Source: Bacteroidales bacterium
GTDB lineage: Bacteria; Bacteroidota; Bacteroidia; Bacteroidales; Prolixibacteraceae
Assembly (NCBI GenBank): GCA_012719495.1
Contig: JAAYAG010000100.1
Coordinates: 1-64,000 of the forward strand
Reading direction: 5' to 3'
Length of the DNA: 64,000 bases
Both the position numbers and the translations under genes were made by a program. Below, one piece after another: positions 1-8,683 of the stretch (positions are counted from its first letter, which is position 1; each line of letters opens with the position of its first letter). The notes under the pieces are model-generated. The model ran no database searches, was not told where the DNA came from, and saw only the letters and a program-made list of their open reading frames with translations.

Positions 1-1
1 G

Positions 2-109
2 ATTGAAAAGGCTGATATCCAAAAAGCAAGCAAGGTCAGGTCGACCAAGGGTGTGTTGATTCATGCTTTTGGCAGGTTGGCAGTTGCTTTTATTACATTG
101 GTTATTTAA
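2..109 (+). CDS. C-terminal end of an unidentified protein (5' cut by window)
   Basis: An open frame enters from the window edge and stops with TAA at 107-109. The 35 visible residues begin with a charged stretch rich in Lys, Asp and Arg and finish in a hydrophobic run (FGRLAVAFITLVI) that could be a terminal membrane segment or a buried strand. I cannot assign a family from this fragment. It lies 30 bases upstream of the DUF4180 gene on the same strand, so the two may be cotranscribed. Confidence 0.6.
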   Translation: MEKADIQKASKVRSTKGVLIHAFGRLAVAFITLVI

Positions 110-139
110 CCCTTGATTCGCATTATTTATAAATTTCTA

Positions 140-502
140 ATGAAGATTAAGGTTCATACAATTAACAATATTCAAATTGCTGAAGTGATTTCCGAAGTCA
201 GGATCATTGATAAAATTGAAGATGGACTCGACGTAATGGGAAATTTGTATTATCAAGGTTTTGATCGTATTGTGATTTACGAAAAAGATATCACTCCCGA
301 CTTTTTTGACCTTAAAACCGGGATAGCAGGAGAAATACTTCAGAAATTTTCAACGTATCGGATACGCTTGTCAATTGTTGGCGATTTCACCAAATACAAA
401 AGTAAAAGCCTTAATGATTTCATCGCTGAAAGCAACAAGATGCGTCATATTAATTTTGTTTGCTCATGTGATGAGGCAATTAAAATACTTTCGGACAAAT
501 AA
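140..502 (+). CDS. DUF4180 family protein
   Basis: A 120-residue soluble protein with no signal peptide. It matches the DUF4180 family as I know it: an N-terminal beta-rich segment starting MKIKVHTINN, a central YQGFDRIVIYEKDITPDFFD region, the LKTGIAGEILQKF stretch, and an IVGDF.KY.SKSL.DFI.ESN core. The fold is thought to be STAS/SpoIIAA-like, but no biochemical role is established. A TTG at 113 would add nine residues with no family support, so I chose the ATG at 140. It sits 8 bases before the YdeI-like gene and is probably in an operon with it. Confidence 0.85.
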   Translation: MKIKVHTINNIQIAEVISEVRIIDKIEDGLDVMGNLYYQGFDRIVIYEKDITPDFFDLKTGIAGEILQKFSTYRIRLSIVGDFTKYKSKSLNDFIAESNKMRHINFVCSCDEAIKILSDK

Positions 503-510
503 TTGAGAAT

Positions 511-1101
511 ATGTCAACAAACAACTGCCAGGAAGCCGGAAAGAAGTCTGTTACTTTTTTCGAAACACAAGAAGATTTTAGAAAATGGTTGGAAAGTAAC
601 CATAAAACAGAAACAGAACTTATTGTTGGGTTCTACAAAAAGGATAGTGGAAAACCGTCGATGACATGGTCTCAATCGGTCGATCAAGCGCTTTGTTTTG
701 GTTGGATTGACGGAGTTCGAAAGTCTGTTAACTCCGAGAGTTATAGCATTCGTTTTACTCCTCGACGGAATAATAGTAATTGGAGTGCCATCAATATAAA
801 AAAGGTAGAAGAATTATCAAAAGCAGGACTTATGAAGCCCGAAGGGCTATGCGCTTTTGGTTTGCGAAAAGAACATAAATCGGAAAAAATAGCTAACGAA
901 AACGCCCCCCTATTTTCAGACGCAACTTTTGAACAACAATTTCGAGAGAATAAAACCGCTTGGGATTTCTTCATGAAACAAGCCCCATCGTATAAAAAGG
1001 CAGTATTGCGTTGGGTGATGAGTGCTGTTCAAGAAAAAACAAGGCAAGCGCGATTGGAAAAGACAATAAGGGAAAGCGGAAAATTAAAGCGACTTTCTTA
1101 G
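511..1101 (+). CDS. YdeI/OmpD-associated family protein (OmdA-like)
   Basis: A 196-residue soluble protein. The N-terminal half has the hallmark sequence of the YdeI/OmdA family: an F.. ..DF..WL start, an ELIVGFYKK..GKPSMTW stretch, and the ALCFGWIDG.R core followed by S..IRFTPRR..S.WS. The C-terminal half (about residues 140-196) is helical and basic, ending in an ARLEKTI..SG.. pattern common in this family. Related proteins have been linked to protection against peptides or bacteriocins in enterobacteria, but that role should not be carried over here. A strong terminator follows about 40 bases downstream. Confidence 0.88.
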   Translation: MSTNNCQEAGKKSVTFFETQEDFRKWLESNHKTETELIVGFYKKDSGKPSMTWSQSVDQALCFGWIDGVRKSVNSESYSIRFTPRRNNSNWSAINIKKVEELSKAGLMKPEGLCAFGLRKEHKSEKIANENAPLFSDATFEQQFRENKTAWDFFMKQAPSYKKAVLRWVMSAVQEKTRQARLEKTIRESGKLKRLS

Positions 1102-1138
1102 TCAAAAACAAAAAATCGAACTCAGGTTAATAAAAAGA

Positions 1139-1174
1139 ATGCATGTTGAATATGAACAACATGCATCTTTTTTT
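1139..1174 (+). terminator. Rho-independent terminator after the YdeI-like gene
   Basis: A perfect 10-base-pair stem (1139-1148 with 1157-1166, ATGCATGTTG/CAACATGCAT) with an 8-base loop is followed directly by a run of T at 1168-1174. It closes the DUF4180/YdeI transcription unit. Confidence 0.85.
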
Positions 1175-1613
1175 GCATAAAAAACCGATTTTAGCCTCTC
1201 TAAGCTCATTAATCATAGAAGAAGCAGAAATCATGGTAGCTTTAACTTCAATCTATTTTTAAACCTACAATTGTAATGGCATTAAAAATATCCCCATACA
1301 TTTTGTTATGTAAAGATCGCACATACTTCTAATTCAAATTTTTAATTCCAGATATTTAATCTTTGAAAATTGATAAAACATCCATTTTGTTGGGTATTTA
1401 TAGAAAAATAGCAATGATTTCGTTTTGTTAATGTTGATTGTTTTTATTTTGGATTGCAAAATTATTTGTCTTTTGACGATTGATTTGATATTGATAAAAT
1501 GTGTTTATTATTTGTTAAATAGTGTTCATTTATTCAATTTAATTGAAATAAAAGTGATAAAAAGATTGATAAAAGCTCATATTCGTAACATCGAGAATTT
1601 TTAATTTAATTTT
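1175..1613. other. AT-rich intergenic stretch without a recognisable gene
   Basis: About 440 bases of very AT-rich sequence between the terminator and the PAS/chemoreceptor-like gene. I found no tRNA, no conserved open frame and no full Bacteroidetes -33/-7 promoter pair. It presumably holds the promoter and leader of the downstream gene. Confidence 0.5.
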
Positions 1614-2624
1614 ATGATCATGGTGTATTTTACTGTAATTAGTTGTTTTTTTTTAGCGTTTTTTTCGGTCTTGTTATCATTTCAAATCTTCAGGTTGAAA
1701 AGGGAAATAAAGGAGAAAGAGGATCGTTTTGCAATGGAGAAGGAAAGATACGTTTCTCAAGAGCAAAAGACCCACGAAGAGTTGTCGCGAATTCGTTCCT
1801 TCGAGCTTTTTGCCCGCCTTGTAAACCAAAGTCCCAATGCGATAATGCTTATGGACAAGGAAGCAAACATCAAATGGATAAATAGGGGTTTCTCCGAGAT
1901 GTATGAGTATTCGTTTGCTGAATTTACCAGCGCTCTGGGCAATAATTACCGGCAAACTTCATTTAGCCCCGATGTTCAGTCGCGTCTCGATTTCATTGCC
2001 TCAAGAAAAGAGTCTTATCGTTACGAGGCCTTGAATGTTACCCGTACAGGTCGCTCGCTGTGGACGCAAACGGCTCTTATGCCAATTCTTGATGTTTCAG
2101 GTGAAATTACTCATTTGGTAACCATCGATACCGACATTGATCAGCGTATTCGTATGAGCGACAATCTTATCGCTGAAATGGAGAAATTGAATGGTTTTAT
2201 TGATCAATTGTCACAACGGTTGAGTCATCTCGACAATGAATTCAGGAGTTTATTCGAGAGCATTAACGACATGTATTCCTTAATTGACAATACCGGTGAT
2301 ATTTTACGTTTTATCAAGGATATTTCAGGCAAAACAAAAATTTTGGGGTTTAACGCGTCAATAGAAGCAAATAGGGCAGGTGAGTATGGTCGCGGATTTC
2401 AGGTGATTACCAGCGAGATCATCGACATTTCGGAACAAACAATTCTTAGTGTAAAGCAAATTAAGGAAATCGTAGATTCAATTCAGAAAAAACAAAATGA
2501 ACTGATTTTGCGAAAAACAACATCTGAAAATCAAATCGATGACTATCAAGATCAGTTCAACATGCTACATCAGAAAGTTGAAAACATTAAGTCAGCTATC
2601 GAAGCGTTTAAGACACTAGCTTAA
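1614..2624 (+). CDS. Membrane-anchored PAS protein with a short MCP-like signalling tip
   Basis: A 336-residue protein with one membrane segment (residues about 4-26), a charged coiled linker, a PAS domain (about 65-185, with the NQSPNAIMLMD and VNRTG-like core strands), and a C-terminal helical hairpin. Residues 245-262 (GFNASIEANRAGEYGRGF) match the conserved chemoreceptor tip that contacts CheA and CheW. The flanking helices are only 30-50 residues, far shorter than a normal chemoreceptor, and there is no HAMP domain. Start codons at 1614 and 1620 are both possible. It is convergent with the M23 peptidase gene. No che genes are visible nearby, so its partner is unknown. Confidence 0.8.
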   Translation: MIMVYFTVISCFFLAFFSVLLSFQIFRLKREIKEKEDRFAMEKERYVSQEQKTHEELSRIRSFELFARLVNQSPNAIMLMDKEANIKWINRGFSEMYEYSFAEFTSALGNNYRQTSFSPDVQSRLDFIASRKESYRYEALNVTRTGRSLWTQTALMPILDVSGEITHLVTIDTDIDQRIRMSDNLIAEMEKLNGFIDQLSQRLSHLDNEFRSLFESINDMYSLIDNTGDILRFIKDISGKTKILGFNASIEANRAGEYGRGFQVITSEIIDISEQTILSVKQIKEIVDSIQKKQNELILRKTTSENQIDDYQDQFNMLHQKVENIKSAIEAFKTLA

Positions 2625-2639
2625 TGAAAAATTTGATGT

Positions 2640-3605
2640 TTAGGGCACATAAAGTATTGTACCAATTTTCAATGTTGAATTGGTATAAATTTTATTCAAC
2701 TCACAAATGCTTTTTATGCTGGTGTTGTACCTTTTTGCAATAGACCAAAGGTTGTCGCCTTTTTGAATAACATGTTTTGTTGGTGTATCGGCTTGTGCCA
2801 CAGCATCTTTTGAAGTGTTTTTGTTCGCTTGTTTGGTTTTTGTTGAATCACGTTGAGCAAGAACAGGTTCTGGTATACTTGGATCAACTTTAATTCTGTC
2901 GGGTTCAATAAAGATCTTCTTATTGGAATAGTATAAGTTATTCGAACGTAGTGCAAAGTTTTCGAAATCAATATATTTGTTTGGATCGAATGGATCGCCG
3001 AAAATACGTGTTTCGAAATGCAAATGATCGGTTGTGGCTCTTCCTGTACGGCCACCCAGCCCAATTAAATCGCCGGCTTTTAGTTCATCGTTTACTTTTA
3101 CCGAGATGGTTTTAAGGTGAGCATAAAGTGTTTCTAACCCGTTATCGTGGCGCACGAGAACCATGTTCCCATATCCGCTAAACCGTTTTGCAAGCCGTAC
3201 TTTTCCATCGAAAGCACAAACAACAGAATCGCCCGAATGAAGCTTAACATCCGTGCCGGTGTGCATTCGTCCACTGCGTGGTCCAAATTTCGAAATTACT
3301 TTTCCTTTGAATGGATGAACATATTGAGATTCACCAAAACTTACCAAGGTGAAAATAATTGTATCGTTTTTGTCGGCAAAGTTGGCCGATGGATATCTGA
3401 TATTAGTATTACTCCAATAGCTTTTATATAAATCTTGTGCCGGATAGGCAGCATTCAATGAATCTGAATTGTGAATTGAATCGAGTACCCATTCAATTTC
3501 TAAATTCTCGGGCGATTCTATTATTTTTTCTGTTTTACCTGATTGCGAATACACTGAAATACTCAACACAGATAGCAGTATAATAGTAATTAATCGTAAC
3601 CTCAT
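2640..3605 (-). CDS. Secreted M23 family metallopeptidase with C-terminal LysM domain
   Basis: A 321-residue exported cell-wall hydrolase. A signal peptide spans residues 1-20. The M23 (LytM-type) zinc domain carries H115-x-x-x-D119, the catalytic-type YAHL at H163 and the HLHFE motif at H194/H196, so all expected ligands are present. A LysM peptidoglycan-binding domain follows a Thr/Lys-rich linker at about residues 277-321 (starts HVIQKGDNLWSIAKRYNTS). The family cleaves peptide cross-bridges of peptidoglycan or helps activate amidases. It probably acts in the periplasm during cell-wall remodelling. Confidence 0.93.
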   Translation of the reverse strand: MRLRLITIILLSVLSISVYSQSGKTEKIIESPENLEIEWVLDSIHNSDSLNAAYPAQDLYKSYWSNTNIRYPSANFADKNDTIIFTLVSFGESQYVHPFKGKVISKFGPRSGRMHTGTDVKLHSGDSVVCAFDGKVRLAKRFSGYGNMVLVRHDNGLETLYAHLKTISVKVNDELKAGDLIGLGGRTGRATTDHLHFETRIFGDPFDPNKYIDFENFALRSNNLYYSNKKIFIEPDRIKVDPSIPEPVLAQRDSTKTKQANKNTSKDAVAQADTPTKHVIQKGDNLWSIAKRYNTSIKSICELNKIYTNSTLKIGTILYVP

Positions 3606-3761
3606 TTACAGCTCTTTAGTTAATATTCCCTCTTTTTTTTCCTAACAAAGATAACATTGTCGTAATAATATTTGAAATTTTATGAATAGTAATTGCATTT
3701 TTTAACAATTCAGTCCAGCTTTTTATACATTTGCCGCGGTTTTTTAAAGAGTCAGTTTTAC

Positions 3762-4925
3762 ATGAAAAGATCTGGTTTACAAAAGTTTTTCAAGTTTCTG
3801 TTATTAACAATCGTCGGTTTATTTTTTTTGATCGGCTTGGGCCTTTCGGGCGCTTTTTTGGCTGTAAAGTTCCATTTAACCGATGCTCCGGGTGTTGTCG
3901 ATATCAATGATCGTTATTTTCAGGAGATTAAGAATAAATACGGGAAGCACACAAAGATTGAAGCTTCGAGTGGCGAAAAGGAACTGTATAAAAAGATTGC
4001 TGTCCTAAGCAAATACTATCCAGAGAATGCAGGCTATATTCTGAATGCCTACAATACATCGAATAATTTGGTTGAAGCGTTGCGCATGGCCGAAGCGGCA
4101 GAAATTCATTTAAAAGAAAATTCTTCTTATTTGAACGATGTCGCTGAAATACAGTCATTGACTGATTCTGATGACGAACTTTTCAGTACCGGTAGCATAT
4201 ACGAATGGATGAATATTTCGGAATGGCGCGATTTTAAACTAGCTGTGGCCAAAGACCGTGCGTTAATCGATTCGGTTGCGAACCTTACCGGTGTGGAGCC
4301 CCGGCTTATTGTTTCGGTGCTTGTCGGAGAGCAAATCCGGCTTTTCAACTCTAACCGTGAAGCCTATAAGCGTTGGATAAGCCCATTAAAAGTGTTGTTT
4401 GTTGAATCGTCATTTTCGTATGGCGTTACTGGAATTAAACTTCCAACGGCCAAACAGATAGAGACATACCTGAAAGATTCTTCTTCTGTTTTTTATTTGG
4501 GAAAGGAATATGAAAAACTGCTTGATTTTGAAACTGGAGCTATTGCAACCGAACGATTAACCCGCTTAACATCAACAAAAAATCATTTCTATTCATATTT
4601 GTATGCAGCATTGAATATTAAACAGATGAAAGTGCAATGGGAGCGTATGGGTTATCCTATCGATCATAGGCCCGAAATATTGGCTACCCTTTACAATATA
4701 GGGTTTGATTCGTCGCAGCCTAAAGCCAACCCCGTTGTGGGCGGCTCTGGAATCAATATAAACGGAAAAAGGTATTCGTTTGGCGCAATTGCTTATGAGT
4801 TCTATTATTCTGGGGAACTTTTCGATTTGTTCCCTTTCAAAAAAACTAGATTCGACTTTAACGGCCCTGATACTTATGCATTGAATCCTTCTTCTACTAC
4901 CGAGGCAGTGGATGGTGGTGCTTAG
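3762..4925 (+). CDS. Inner-membrane-anchored protein with lysozyme/transglycosylase-like motifs
   Basis: A 387-residue protein with an N-terminal membrane anchor (about residues 8-35). The remainder looks periplasmic. Three features recall the lysozyme superfamily of lytic transglycosylases: a Glu in a helix (PRLIVSVLVGEQIR), a later SYGVTGIKLPTAKQIE segment resembling the S-x-G-x-x-Q motif, and an ILATLYNIGF segment resembling the T-x-YN-x-G motif. Overall identity to named families is low, so the assignment is tentative. I chose the ATG at 3762, which gives a canonical anchor; an upstream TTG at 3693 would precede the putative -7 box TACATTTG at 3726-3733. A phosphodiester glycosidase gene follows 42 bases later. 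Confidence 0.6.
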   Translation: MKRSGLQKFFKFLLLTIVGLFFLIGLGLSGAFLAVKFHLTDAPGVVDINDRYFQEIKNKYGKHTKIEASSGEKELYKKIAVLSKYYPENAGYILNAYNTSNNLVEALRMAEAAEIHLKENSSYLNDVAEIQSLTDSDDELFSTGSIYEWMNISEWRDFKLAVAKDRALIDSVANLTGVEPRLIVSVLVGEQIRLFNSNREAYKRWISPLKVLFVESSFSYGVTGIKLPTAKQIETYLKDSSSVFYLGKEYEKLLDFETGAIATERLTRLTSTKNHFYSYLYAALNIKQMKVQWERMGYPIDHRPEILATLYNIGFDSSQPKANPVVGGSGININGKRYSFGAIAYEFYYSGELFDLFPFKKTRFDFNGPDTYALNPSSTTEAVDGGA

Positions 4926-4967
4926 TCTTTTTGCTACTTGGTGTAATTATTTTATGTTACAATTTAT

Positions 4968-5837
4968 ATGAAAACAACGCGAATTTGCAGATTTCAAGTT
5001 GATGTGGCCAAGGCTGTGTTGTTTTTTTTATTTCTTTTGCCGGCTTATTCGGGTTTGGCACAGCAATCTGCTATCGTTTTAAATTGGTTACCTGTTGATG
5101 AAGGGGTTTCTTTTTGTGAAATTGATGCACCAGAAAAATCGGTGGTAAACGATTCGAAACTAACGTTGGTCAGAATTGATCCTTCGCACTGTAAATTTGG
5201 GTTCTACACTGCAACCCAATATGAAAATACTCCACGCAGCGCTTCTTCGTGGGCCGATAAGTTTGATCTGTCGGTTGTGGTAAATGCAGGGATGTATAAA
5301 TCGAGGAACAACAATCAAAATAAAGGTTTTCTGAAAGTTTTTAATCACTTGAACAACAGTACTGTAAGTTCGAGCTATAATGCCATGCTGGCTGCCAATC
5401 CGCTCGATTCATCCGCATTGTCGTTCCGTATTTTTGATATGACTTGCGATGATTTTTCGACATTCGATAAAGAATACCATTCGTTTTGTCAGGTTATGCG
5501 CATGATGGACTGTAACGGGCAAGGCATGGCATTCAGGAAACGGCCCGACCAGTCGTGCAGCATGGTATTGGTTTCAACTGATGACAATGGTATAATTTAT
5601 ATTGTTTTTACCCGTTCGCCCTACACTCACTTAACCATGATCAGGTTTTTGCAGCAGCTCCCTTTAGGCTTGCGGCAAACGGCTTATCTGGAGGGCGGGC
5701 CGCAGGCAAGTTTGTATCTTTGCGGGCGCGATACTGTGGTGTCAAAATTTGGAAGCTATGTGTCGAATGGCTACGCGAACGACGACAACGATCATTTTTG
5801 GGAAATACCCAATATAATAGGTGTTAAGCGAAAGTAA
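4968..5837 (+). CDS. Exported phosphodiester glycosidase family protein (NAGPA-like)
   Basis: A 289-residue protein with a signal peptide (cleavage near residue 32, after SGLAQ). The rest matches the phosphodiester-glycosidase domain (PF09992): a VVVNAGMY strand, a region with GMAFRK, a repeated SPYTHLTMIRFL segment, and the conserved AYLEGGPQASLY loop near the C-terminus. The family hydrolyses or recognises sugar phosphodiesters, and bacterial members are mostly periplasmic and uncharacterised. Its place behind a lysozyme-like membrane protein suggests a shared cell-wall role, which is inference. The stop codon abuts the stop of the convergent histidine kinase gene with no intervening base. 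Confidence 0.82.
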   Translation: MKTTRICRFQVDVAKAVLFFLFLLPAYSGLAQQSAIVLNWLPVDEGVSFCEIDAPEKSVVNDSKLTLVRIDPSHCKFGFYTATQYENTPRSASSWADKFDLSVVVNAGMYKSRNNNQNKGFLKVFNHLNNSTVSSSYNAMLAANPLDSSALSFRIFDMTCDDFSTFDKEYHSFCQVMRMMDCNGQGMAFRKRPDQSCSMVLVSTDDNGIIYIVFTRSPYTHLTMIRFLQQLPLGLRQTAYLEGGPQASLYLCGRDTVVSKFGSYVSNGYANDDNDHFWEIPNIIGVKRK

Positions 5838-7592
5838 TTATTTGGTATATAGTGGAATGGTAAAATAGAAACTACTGCCTTTGTTGGGTTCGCTAATGAC
5901 CCAAATTCGTCCATTACAATATTCGACAAACTCTTTGCATATCTTTAGTCCAAGTCCCGTACCTGTTTCTTCTTCAGTTCCTTTTTTGTGGAAATTAACA
6001 TCAATTCTGAATAATTGGTCTATCTCGTTGTGGTGAAGGCCAATGCCTGAGTCTTTTACGCAAAAAACAAGCTCTTTTTCAAATTCTTTCACTGTTACTT
6101 CTATTTGCGATTTGCGAGGCGAAAATTTTACAGCATTTGTAAAAAGGTTTCGAAGAACGGTAGCAATTAGGTTCTCATCGGCATATCCATGTCTCTTTGT
6201 ATCAACGCGCTGTATTATTTCTATGTTTTTATTTTTCGCAAGGTTTCCAACCGTTTCAAGTGATATTTCTATAATGCTTGCTGGGTCAATGTCGGTTGGT
6301 ACATTTTTTAACGTTCCGCTTTGTGTGCGTGTCCATTCCAATAGGTTTTGGAGTAGGTTAAATGCATTTTTTGATGAAATATTCAGGTCGTTGATGATGT
6401 CTTTTCGTTCCTGATCGCTAATATTATCATAACTTTCAGATAGATAGCCTGTCATTCCCATAATGCCGTTGAATGGGTTTTTTAAGTCGTGGGCAATTAT
6501 CGAGAAGAATTTATCTTTCGAGTTGTTGATCTTTTTCAATTTCATTTCTGATTCTTCAATCGCTTGCTTCTGCTTGAGCAATGCTGCCCTGTTGATGAAA
6601 AGATAGGTTATACCAAACATTATAAGGGTTAGAATTATCAGGTTTGTCAGGAAAATCTGATTGTTCCAGTCATTGGTTTTATCAAGGATATAATCATCGA
6701 CAAGGCATGCAAAATGCAACTTTCTGGTATTGTTTCCTGTTTCTATTGGGCTAATAGATAGTACTTTGGGCTCTTTTCTGGTGTTAAGGTAAATTGAAAA
6801 GCTTTGACCTGCTTTTGATATTGTTTTTAAGTTTGCATTAAGTTGTTTCAGTGCTTTATCTGTAAGCTTTTTGTCGATAATCGGTATGAAAGTTTTATTG
6901 AAATAGAATGGGTAATCTTTATGGATATGCTCAAAGCTTTGAAATGATGGATGTGATGGATTAAAAGTACTGTCTCCGGTAAACATCAGGTACCCTACTG
7001 TGCTTCCGGGGATGTTTTCGGTTAATTTCGATCGGAGAGCTAGAAAGTCGATTCCTATCGATATTTGTACTGCAAGTTGGTTTGTATCGATGTATTGAGA
7101 ATTAATAAATTGATATTCAGGTTTTTGTTTATAATACGATATTGTATTCCCCTCAAGCTCGTTCTGAAATGAATTTTTATTGTCGATTGTTTGGAGGCTG
7201 TCATTTGGGTCAATTCTTAACGATAGTGTTTTATTATTGTTTGTTCTCACTATAATTGAAAGCGAAGTAAATCCAAGCTTTTCTAATTGCTTGAACTTTA
7301 GTGTCATGGTTGAACCCAACATTTTTCTAAGCAATTCAAGTTGGGTTTCTTCATTGGCCGTTGGGTTATTTTGCCAAATGTGACTATTTAAGATATCATC
7401 AGAGATAATTGTAGAATTATTTTTTAATGTGCTGAATATGAGTTTTTTTTGGAGTTGTAGATTGTTTGAAAAAAAGGATAATCGTTCTTTCTGGGTTGAA
7501 ATTTTATCTTCAGTAATAAAATACTGGAATCCAGCTAATAACACAATAGTAATCAGCAGAACAGATAAAATTATGAATGTTTTTCGTACCAT
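5838..7592 (-). CDS. Membrane sensor histidine kinase
   Basis: A 584-residue kinase. It has an N-terminal membrane segment (residues about 5-25), a roughly 290-residue extracytoplasmic sensor of unknown type, a second membrane segment (about 315-335), and a short coiled linker. The HisKA H-box (FFSIIAHDLKNPFNG) places the phosphoacceptor His near residue 367. The ATPase domain shows the N-box (LRNLFTNAVKFS), DSGIGL and GTGLGLKICKEFVE. No receiver domain is fused and no response regulator lies next to it, so it is an orphan whose partner is elsewhere. The catalytic residues look intact. Confidence 0.93.
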   Translation of the reverse strand: MVRKTFIILSVLLITIVLLAGFQYFITEDKISTQKERLSFFSNNLQLQKKLIFSTLKNNSTIISDDILNSHIWQNNPTANEETQLELLRKMLGSTMTLKFKQLEKLGFTSLSIIVRTNNNKTLSLRIDPNDSLQTIDNKNSFQNELEGNTISYYKQKPEYQFINSQYIDTNQLAVQISIGIDFLALRSKLTENIPGSTVGYLMFTGDSTFNPSHPSFQSFEHIHKDYPFYFNKTFIPIIDKKLTDKALKQLNANLKTISKAGQSFSIYLNTRKEPKVLSISPIETGNNTRKLHFACLVDDYILDKTNDWNNQIFLTNLIILTLIMFGITYLFINRAALLKQKQAIEESEMKLKKINNSKDKFFSIIAHDLKNPFNGIMGMTGYLSESYDNISDQERKDIINDLNISSKNAFNLLQNLLEWTRTQSGTLKNVPTDIDPASIIEISLETVGNLAKNKNIEIIQRVDTKRHGYADENLIATVLRNLFTNAVKFSPRKSQIEVTVKEFEKELVFCVKDSGIGLHHNEIDQLFRIDVNFHKKGTEEETGTGLGLKICKEFVEYCNGRIWVISEPNKGSSFYFTIPLYTK

Positions 7593-7654
7593 TTGTAGCA
7601 GTGATGTTGCTACAATTTACGAAATAAATCATACTCTATTTCGAAAAGATGCAT

Positions 7655-7677
7655 AAAAAAGGCTCCATTGGGAGCCT
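7655..7677 (-). terminator. Terminator of the DUF2795 gene
   Basis: Read on the minus strand, a 7-base-pair AGGCTCC/GGAGCCT stem (7660-7666 with 7671-7677, 4-base loop) is followed by a run of T, seen as A at 7655-7660 on the plus strand. It lies 20 bases past the DUF2795 stop and separates it from the histidine kinase gene. Confidence 0.75.
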
Positions 7678-7697
7678 GTTATTGATAATTAGAAGTT

Positions 7698-7919
7698 TTA
7701 ATATTCATCTTCATTAAAGAAGAAATCATCCTTACTGGGATAATCTGGCCAAATATCTTCTATCGATTCATAAATCTCACCCTCATCTTCAATCTCCTGG
7801 AGATTCTCGATAACTTCGAGAGGTGCACCCGAACGGATTGCGAAGTCGATAAGTTCATCTTTTGTTGCCGGCCAAGGGGCATCTTCGAGCTTTGAGGCTA
7901 ATTCTAATGTCCAGTACAT
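7698..7919 (-). CDS. DUF2795 family small acidic protein
   Basis: A 73-residue, strongly acidic protein without signal peptide. It begins MYWTLELASKLEDAPWPATKDELIDFA, which is the conserved start of the DUF2795 proteins common across Bacteroidota, and contains the RSGAPLEVIENLQ helix. The C-terminus is a low-complexity acidic tail with many Asp, Glu and Phe. The function is unknown. The gene stands alone, 78 bases downstream of the cobalamin adenosyltransferase gene on the same strand, and has its own terminator. Confidence 0.85.
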   Translation of the reverse strand: MYWTLELASKLEDAPWPATKDELIDFAIRSGAPLEVIENLQEIEDEGEIYESIEDIWPDYPSKDDFFFNEDEY

Positions 7920-7997
7920 AAGCGTTTGTGTTTAACAATAATTCTTTTTGTATTAGCTGCGAATATAGAATTTTTTCTATAAATGTGTTCTTATTTT

Positions 7998-8564
7998 CTA
8001 TTTTTTTTCAGGGATCCACAATGTTTCTTTTTTTCCCTCTTTTAGGTTGATAAAACGCGAGAGAACAAACAAATAATCGGAGAGGCGGTTGATGAACACA
8101 ACTATGTTTTCATGGATATGAACATTTTCGCTCAATTCAACAATTTTTCGTTCCGCACGCCGGCATACTGTTCGAGCCACATGCGCATAGCCTGAATAAA
8201 GCGAACCTCCGGGCAACACGAAGTTTGTAAGTGCCGGAAGCATTTCTTGCATTCGGTCAATTTCCTTTTCCAGCATATCAATCGATTCTTCAGAGCAGGG
8301 GAGTGGAGTCTTTACGCCGGTTTTACTTTCGTCGGTTGCCAAGTGCGAACCTATAACGAATAATTTGTTTTGAATGGCGAAAAGCACTTCGCAAACGCGG
8401 GGTTCGAGGTTCCCTGCAGAAAGTACGCCTATCCACGAATTGAGCTCATCTACTGTGCCATAGGCTTCAAGTCTTAATTCGTATTTTTTCACCCGGGTGC
8501 CACCTAACAAACCGGTTGTCCCATCATCGCCGGTTTTTGTATAGATATTAAATTTTTTGTCCAT
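7998..8564 (-). CDS. Cob(I)yrinic acid a,c-diamide adenosyltransferase, PduO type
   Basis: A 188-residue cytoplasmic enzyme that transfers the adenosyl group of ATP to cob(I)alamin to make coenzyme B12. The N-terminal KIYTKTGDDGTTGLLGG-like motif (here NIYTKTGDDGTTGLLGGTRV) binds ATP. The EAYGTVDELNSWIG segment and the ARTVCRRAERKIVEL and INRLSDYLFVLSR helices are the conserved core of the PduO/MMAB family. Length is normal. No other B12 genes are adjacent, so this is likely a stand-alone salvage or cofactor-supply gene. A possible -7 element reads CAAATGTA on the plus strand at 8583-8590. Confidence 0.94.
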   Translation of the reverse strand: MDKKFNIYTKTGDDGTTGLLGGTRVKKYELRLEAYGTVDELNSWIGVLSAGNLEPRVCEVLFAIQNKLFVIGSHLATDESKTGVKTPLPCSEESIDMLEKEIDRMQEMLPALTNFVLPGGSLYSGYAHVARTVCRRAERKIVELSENVHIHENIVVFINRLSDYLFVLSRFINLKEGKKETLWIPEKK

Positions 8565-8649
8565 ATTTTTTTATTTCTTCAACAAATGTATAAGAATTAA
8601 AGAAACAATCTAAGCTAAAAAAGGGTTGAAAAAAAAGTCTTTTTGATTC

Positions 8650-8678
8650 TTGATTCTTTGTACGATGCAATATCTTTG
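8650..8678 (+). promoter_or_regulatory. Candidate recG promoter (Bacteroidetes -33/-7)
   Basis: TTG at 8650-8652 and TATCTTTG at 8671-8678 are separated by 18 bases, fitting the Bacteroidetes sigma-70-type pattern TTG-N17-23-TAnnTTTG. The -7 box ends 5 bases before the ATG, implying a very short or nearly leaderless transcript. Confidence 0.55.
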
Positions 8679-8683
8679 TTTTT

